Part shown: one piece after another, positions 59,973-64,000 of the stretch
Position numbering within the stretch: the first letter of the stretch is position 1
Layout: the number at the start of each line of letters is the position of its first letter
DNA from: an uncultured Pelagibacteraceae bacterium
GTDB lineage: Bacteria > Pseudomonadota > Alphaproteobacteria > Pelagibacterales > Pelagibacteraceae
Assembly: GCA_902597515.1 (NCBI GenBank)
Contig: CACJYB010000001.1
Coordinates: 1-64,000 of the forward strand
Reading direction: 5' to 3'
DNA length: 64,000 bases
The notes under the pieces: generated by a model
Told to the model about the DNA's origin: nothing
What the model saw: only the letters and a program-made list of their open reading frames with translations
Database searches by the model: none
Position numbers and translations under genes: made by a program

Positions 59973-60692
59973 ATGACTAAAAAAGTGATAAATCAAAATA
60001 CCAAATTAAACCAAGAACTAATTAATACTATTGAGCCAAAATTTATATTCGCTGATAAGCCAATAAATAGATTTAATATTTTAGAAACGAAAAATGGCAC
60101 TCTGCAAACTAATAAAGAAGAATTACTAAAAAATTTAAAAGATCAAATAAATTCAATTGAAAATTGTAAATTGAAAGAAAATTCAAACAAAATTATTTTA
60201 GGTGAGGGAAATATAAATAGCCCTTTAATGTTAATTGGTGAGGCTCCTGGGGCTGAAGAAGAAAAGTTGGGTGTCCCATTTAGAGGTGAAGTTGGCGAAC
60301 TTCTTAACAAAATGCTTATAGCCATCAATATTAAGAGGCAAAATATTTATACAAGTTATGCAATCAATTTTAGACCACCTGATGATAGAAAACCAACCTC
60401 AACCGAGATTAAAAGGTACTCAGTATTTTTGAAAGAGCATATATCAATTATAAACCCAAAGATTATCGTTTTAATGGGTAGTTCAGCAATGGAGGCTATA
60501 ACAGGAATAAGCGAAAAAATAACTGCTGAAAGAGGACATTGGAAGGAAGTGATTTTAAAAAACAAAACATTCCCTTTAATGATAACTTTTAATCCATCTT
60601 ATCTCATACGTTTTCCAGAAAATAAAAAATACTCATGGGAAGATTTAAAGAAAATTAGAGACAAGATTAAAGACCTGAAGTTAAAAATTTGA
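59973..60692 (+). CDS. Uracil-DNA glycosylase superfamily protein (family 4-like)
   Basis: Removes uracil from DNA in related enzymes. The 239 residues have the motif LIGEAPGAEEEKLGVPF (motif 1) and FRGEVGELLNKML, then the YTSYAINFRPPDDRKPT segment, IIVLMGSSAMEAITG and TFNPSYLIRFPENK (motif 2, His replaced by Asn). Only one Cys (NCKLKEN) is near the site where family 4 enzymes bind a 4Fe-4S cluster, so a cluster is doubtful. Its stop overlaps the rnhB start (TGATG). Confidence 0.85.
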   Translation: MTKKVINQNTKLNQELINTIEPKFIFADKPINRFNILETKNGTLQTNKEELLKNLKDQINSIENCKLKENSNKIILGEGNINSPLMLIGEAPGAEEEKLGVPFRGEVGELLNKMLIAINIKRQNIYTSYAINFRPPDDRKPTSTEIKRYSVFLKEHISIINPKIIVLMGSSAMEAITGISEKITAERGHWKEVILKNKTFPLMITFNPSYLIRFPENKKYSWEDLKKIRDKIKDLKLKI

Positions 60693-61252
60693 TGAAGATA
60701 ATTGCAGGGGTTGATGAAGTTGGTAGAGGAAGTTTAATTGGACCTGTATATGCTTCAGCAGTAATTTTAAAAAAATCAATTAATTCAAAGTTATTAAAAG
60801 ATTCAAAATCTTTAAGTAAAAAAAAGAGAGAGTATCTATGTACATATATAAAAAAAAATTCTACTTGGTCCATAGGCAAAGCTTCTGTCAAAGAAATAGA
60901 AAAGCTAAATATACTTCAAGCAAGTTTGCTGGCTATGAAAAGAGCCATCAAAAAACTTAAGAGAAAACCAACACACGTTCTGATAGATGGAAACAAAACT
61001 CCAGAGTTAGAAAATTATAATTTAAAATCAGTTATTAAAGGAGATAAAAAAATCCCCTCTATTTCGGCAGCTTCTATAATTGCAAAAGTATCAAGAGATA
61101 AATTTATAACCACCTTGTCAAAAAAAAATAAAGGTTATGATTGGGATAAAAACTTTGGGTACGGAACAAAACAGCACTTAAAAGCTTTGAAAAAATTAGG
61201 TATTACTAAACATCATAGAAAAACTTTTTCGCCTATATCTAAAATAAATTAA
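60692..61252 (+). CDS. rnhB: Ribonuclease HII
   Basis: Removes misincorporated ribonucleotides and RNA primers from DNA. About 186 residues from the ATG at 60692; a TTG one codon earlier is possible. Catalytic acids are in AGVDEVGRGSLIGPVYASAVIL (split: GVDEVGRGSLIGPVYASA) and HVLIDGNK; PSISAASIIAKVSRDK and FGYGTKQHLKAL complete the fold. It overlaps the glycosylase gene, so repair genes are paired. Confidence 0.95.
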   Translation: MKIIAGVDEVGRGSLIGPVYASAVILKKSINSKLLKDSKSLSKKKREYLCTYIKKNSTWSIGKASVKEIEKLNILQASLLAMKRAIKKLKRKPTHVLIDGNKTPELENYNLKSVIKGDKKIPSISAASIIAKVSRDKFITTLSKKNKGYDWDKNFGYGTKQHLKALKKLGITKHHRKTFSPISKIN

Positions 61253-61315
61253 CACTACATCTAGTTACCTTGTAATTTAGAAACACAAATCGAATCCAAA
61301 TTTTTCAATCTCAGG

Positions 61316-61344
61316 TTGACCGAAGAATCCATTTGGAGTCTAAT
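61316..61344 (+). promoter_or_regulatory. ccrM promoter containing GANTC sites
   Basis: TTGACC (61316-61321) and TCTAAT (61339-61344), five of six consensus each, are 17 bp apart; the start would be near 61351, six bases before the ATG. GAATC at 61325-61329 lies in the spacer and GAGTC at 61336-61340 runs into the -10 hexamer; a third site (GAATC) is at 61292-61296. These are CcrM's own methylation targets, which suggests methylation-controlled transcription. Confidence 0.65.
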
Positions 61345-61356
61345 TAATATTTACAA

Positions 61357-62427
61357 ATGAAAACTGGTTTCAAAAATAAAATAATTAATGGAGATAGTCT
61401 AGAAGAATTAAAAAAAATTCCACGTGAAACTTTTGATTTAATTTTTGCTGATCCTCCTTACAACTTACAATTAAAAAGTGAATTAACTAGACCCGATAGA
61501 TCAAAGGTTAGTGCGGTAAATGATAAGTGGGATCAATTTGAAAATTTTAAAAAATATGATGATTTCACCTATGAATGGCTTAGTGAATGTAAAAGAATTT
61601 TAAAAAAAGATGGAGCTATTTGGGTTATAGGAAGCTACCATAATATTTTTAGAGTTGGCACAGTAATACAAAATCTAGGTTTCTGGATTTTAAATGATGT
61701 TATTTGGAATAAAAATAATCCAATGCCAAACTTTAGAGGTACACGATTTACTAACGCTCATGAAACTTTAATATGGGCTTCTAAAAGTGAGAAATCAAAA
61801 TACACATTTAATTATCAATCTTTAAAATGTTTAAATGATGATCTTCAAATGAGATCTAATTGGGATCTTCCAATATGCAATGGTTCTGAAAGACTTAAAA
61901 AGGATGGAAAAAAAATTCACTCTACACAAAAACCAGAAGCACTATTACATAGAATTTTACTAGCTACATCTAATAAAAATGACCTCATACTTGATCCTTT
62001 TTTAGGATCAGGGACAACAGCTACAGTAGCAAAAAAACTAGGAAGAAATTATTTTGGAATAGAAAAAGAAAAAAATTATTTTAAAGCTGCTGAGCAACGC
62101 ATAAAAGCTACAAAACCAATTGAGGACGATTTATTAGATACGCTAAAAAACAATAGATCAAAACCAAGAATTCCTTTTGGTTCATTAGTTGAGCTTGGAA
62201 TAATTAAACCTGGAACAAATATTTTTGATAATAAGAAAAAAATAACAGCCAGAATTATGGCTGATGGTAGTATAAAACATAATCAAGCAGAGGGTTCTAT
62301 ACACAAAGTTGCGGCCACTATTTTAGGAGCAGAAAGTTGCAATGGGTGGACTTTTTGGCACTGTGATATAAATGGACGAACTTATCCTATTGATTATCTT
62401 AGACAAAGATTAATTTCAAAAAATTAA
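61357..62427 (+). CDS. ccrM: Cell-cycle DNA adenine methyltransferase CcrM (GANTC)
   Basis: Orphan methylase that marks GANTC sites in alphaproteobacteria and couples replication to transcription. The 356 residues are a beta-class N6-adenine enzyme: catalytic DPPY at 32-35, then the SAM loop DPFLGSGTTATVAKKLGR. A C-terminal CcrM-specific domain (IPFGSLVELGIIKPG, ILGAESCNGWTFWHCD) is full length. No restriction enzyme is adjacent. The stop interlocks with the convergent flavoprotein gene at TTAA (62424-62427). Confidence 0.97.
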   Translation: MKTGFKNKIINGDSLEELKKIPRETFDLIFADPPYNLQLKSELTRPDRSKVSAVNDKWDQFENFKKYDDFTYEWLSECKRILKKDGAIWVIGSYHNIFRVGTVIQNLGFWILNDVIWNKNNPMPNFRGTRFTNAHETLIWASKSEKSKYTFNYQSLKCLNDDLQMRSNWDLPICNGSERLKKDGKKIHSTQKPEALLHRILLATSNKNDLILDPFLGSGTTATVAKKLGRNYFGIEKEKNYFKAAEQRIKATKPIEDDLLDTLKNNRSKPRIPFGSLVELGIIKPGTNIFDNKKKITARIMADGSIKHNQAEGSIHKVAATILGAESCNGWTFWHCDINGRTYPIDYLRQRLISKN

Positions 62428-63566
62428 CTTTTATAAATTTTACCCAAATAACTTTCTAAAAATTTTTTATTTTTAGTTAAAAGTTTTAAAAAAATATTTC
62501 TAAATATGATCATAATTGGATTTGATAAATGGAAGGCAAATTGATTGAAATTAGATCTACTGTTAATCATTTTTGTTCTCTTTAATCTGATATCATAAAA
62601 ATTATTATTATTTATTAAACATTCATATAATTCATTAGCCCCCTCAATTGATTGGGAAGCTCCCTGTGCAAATGAAGGTGAAAAAGCAAAAAATGCATCT
62701 CCTATAAGGAATATATTTTTTGGAGGATTATATAAGTTTTTACTTACAAATATTGGAAATAATTTAATATTTTGAAGATTTTCCAAAAAACTTTGAGAAA
62801 CTTTTTGAGATAATTTAAATTTAATATTTTTTATAAAAGAACTGTCGGTAAAAAGATTATGGTTCTCTTGCTCATTTGAATTTAATTTATGTTTTAAAAT
62901 ACCAATAAAATTTAAATTTTTATCATTATTAATTGGATAAACAACATAATGAAAATTCGGTCCTAAGAACACAGAAATATTTTCTTCATTTAAATTTTGA
63001 AAATTTTCTCTTGATATAGTTCCCCTAATAGCAATCGTATCATTGTAAATTGGTTTTGATTTATTATTTGAAATTAATAATTTCCCCTTAGAAAACACAC
63101 CATCTGAAATAATTAAGTAATCACAAGTTATATTATTTTTATCAAATATTAATTTTATTGAATCTTTATCATAATCAATCTGCTCAATACTGTGGTTATA
63201 TTTAATTATATCTTCGTTTATTTGTTTTTTTAAAAATTTAAGTAGTTTTGATCTTTTTAATGTTGTGTATTTACAATCTTCAGAATTAAATTTTGAAATG
63301 TCTAAGTCACAAATTTTTTTTAAATTTTTAATTTCATAAAAATCAATTTTTTTTGGATTAAATTTTTCTTCTTCAGTTAAAAAAGTGAAGCCTATTTTAT
63401 TTAAAAGCTTTACGCTATTTACCGACAACTGAATTCCATAGCCTTCTTCCATTTCTATTGAATTCCTTTTTTCATATATCGTAACCTGATAATCCTTATG
63501 ATCTTTAAATAAATTGGCAATATACAAACCAGAAATTCCAGCGCCAATTATTGCTATTTTTTTCAT
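62424..63566 (-). CDS. FAD-dependent monooxygenase (UbiH/salicylate hydroxylase-like)
   Basis: 380 residues of a class A flavoprotein hydroxylase. IAIIGAGISGLYIANLF is the dinucleotide loop (3-19), YLIISDGVFSKG the DG motif, and IFLIGDAFFAFSPSFAQGASQSIEGA (split: LIGDAFFAFSPSFAQGA) the FAD-binding GD motif. It could hydroxylate an aromatic compound or a ubiquinone precursor; I cannot choose. The start overlaps the mutY stop by 4 bp (ATGA). Confidence 0.82.
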   Translation of the reverse strand: MKKIAIIGAGISGLYIANLFKDHKDYQVTIYEKRNSIEMEEGYGIQLSVNSVKLLNKIGFTFLTEEEKFNPKKIDFYEIKNLKKICDLDISKFNSEDCKYTTLKRSKLLKFLKKQINEDIIKYNHSIEQIDYDKDSIKLIFDKNNITCDYLIISDGVFSKGKLLISNNKSKPIYNDTIAIRGTISRENFQNLNEENISVFLGPNFHYVVYPINNDKNLNFIGILKHKLNSNEQENHNLFTDSSFIKNIKFKLSQKVSQSFLENLQNIKLFPIFVSKNLYNPPKNIFLIGDAFFAFSPSFAQGASQSIEGANELYECLINNNNFYDIRLKRTKMINSRSNFNQFAFHLSNPIMIIFRNIFLKLLTKNKKFLESYLGKIYKS

Positions 63567-64000
63567 TTATGACTTTCTAGAAATTTAACTATCTTTTTTG
63601 TAAATGTTGGCAGTGTATAATTTTGAAGCTTTGTTGGATCAATCCAAAAATTATTTTTATTTAAATTATATTTATTTTTAAATTCAATTTTAATATTCAT
63701 GCTCATGTTAGACATTTTAAAATTCAAATCTTTATCAAAGTTTTTAGGATTATTTACTTCCTTCATCGGGAAGATATTAAAATTTTTCAAAAAATTAAAT
63801 TTATTATTTTTGATTAATAAATAATGATTATTTTTTTTATAAACATTTAGCTTGTAAAAAGTTTCCTTATCTTTTTTTTTAAATTTTACTAAATCAAAAT
63901 TTTTATTTTTAAATGATTTGCATTTTTTTACTAATGGACAGTTCTTACAATTAGGACTAACAGGTTTACAAATTAGTGCTCCTAATTCCATTAAAGCTTG
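63563..64000 (-). CDS. mutY: A/G-specific adenine glycosylase MutY, C-terminal part (cut by window edge)
   Basis: The frame is open to the window end and reads QALMELGALICKPVSPNCKNCPL at its visible start. The four Cys spaced C-x6-C-x2-C-x5-C (CKPVSPNCKNCPLVKKC) form the MutY/EndoIII iron-sulfur cluster. The C-terminal domain that recognises 8-oxoG is short and lysine/asparagine rich. The catalytic helix-hairpin-helix part lies outside. MutY removes A opposite 8-oxoguanine. Confidence 0.9.
   Translation of the reverse strand, partial: QALMELGALICKPVSPNCKNCPLVKKCKSFKNKNFDLVKFKKKDKETFYKLNVYKKNNHYLLIKNNKFNFLKNFNIFPMKEVNNPKNFDKDLNFKMSNMSMNIKIEFKNKYNLNKNNFWIDPTKLQNYTLPTFTKKIVKFLESHK

Overview
The window looks like the chromosome of a SAR11-type (Candidatus Pelagibacter-like) alphaproteobacterium. 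The DNA is very AT-rich throughout and proteins are rich in Lys, Ile and Asn. Genes are packed with overlaps or gaps of a few bases. Several genes are alphaproteobacterial in type: CcrM, the DnaG primase without zinc ligands, a PetP/PetR-like regulator pair, petABC, and a UbiK-lgt-midA-pgeF cluster. I assign it from protein character and gene order; no database was searched.

Positions 1-16373 hold an almost complete division and cell wall (dcw) operon on the minus strand. In transcription order it reads mraZ, ftsZ, rsmH, ftsL, ftsI, murE-murF (one fused gene), mraY, murD, ftsW, murG, murC, murB, ddl, ftsQ, ftsA (cut by the window edge). One visible sigma-70-like promoter, overlapped by three 10-bp-spaced TGGG boxes typical of MraZ operators, sits in front. 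ftsZ is second in the operon instead of after ftsA. Next come RNase P RNA (rnpB), a peptidoglycan amidase, and the lipid-transport genes mlaA and mlaC.

Positions 19185-21033 are a 1.8-kb mini-island. A CAT-anticodon tRNA has its 3' 46 bp duplicated on the far side of three unrecognised genes, the classic footprint of site-specific integration, but no integrase is present. After it come a 2OG-Fe(II) oxygenase with a TPR partner, a tRNA-Val(GAC) with an abnormal T-loop, an unknown membrane protein, and rpoD-dnaG-yqeY.

Positions 27400-64000 are housekeeping genes in short back-to-back operons. They include carAB, a second oxygenase with an ELM1-family protein, trxB, aspartate aminotransferase, uvrB-folM-like-folB-uvrC-pgsA, and ilvE. 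The rest are a MarR/response regulator/histidine kinase set, ubiK, lgt-midA-pgeF-prs-rplY-pth-ychF, the cytochrome bc1 operon petABC, trmL-hemF-greA, the CCA-adding enzyme, tRNA-Gln, ispE with a TPR protein, a uracil-DNA glycosylase with rnhB, ccrM, a flavin monooxygenase and the 3' part of mutY. Tail-to-tail genes nearly always overlap, and four pairs interlock their stop codons in a 4-bp palindrome.

I see no CRISPR array, transposase, prophage structural gene or rRNA. The most unusual parts are the tRNA-bounded mini-island, the aberrant tRNA-Val, the position of ftsZ with its ribosome site inside mraZ, and the ccrM promoter carrying CcrM's own GANTC target sites.
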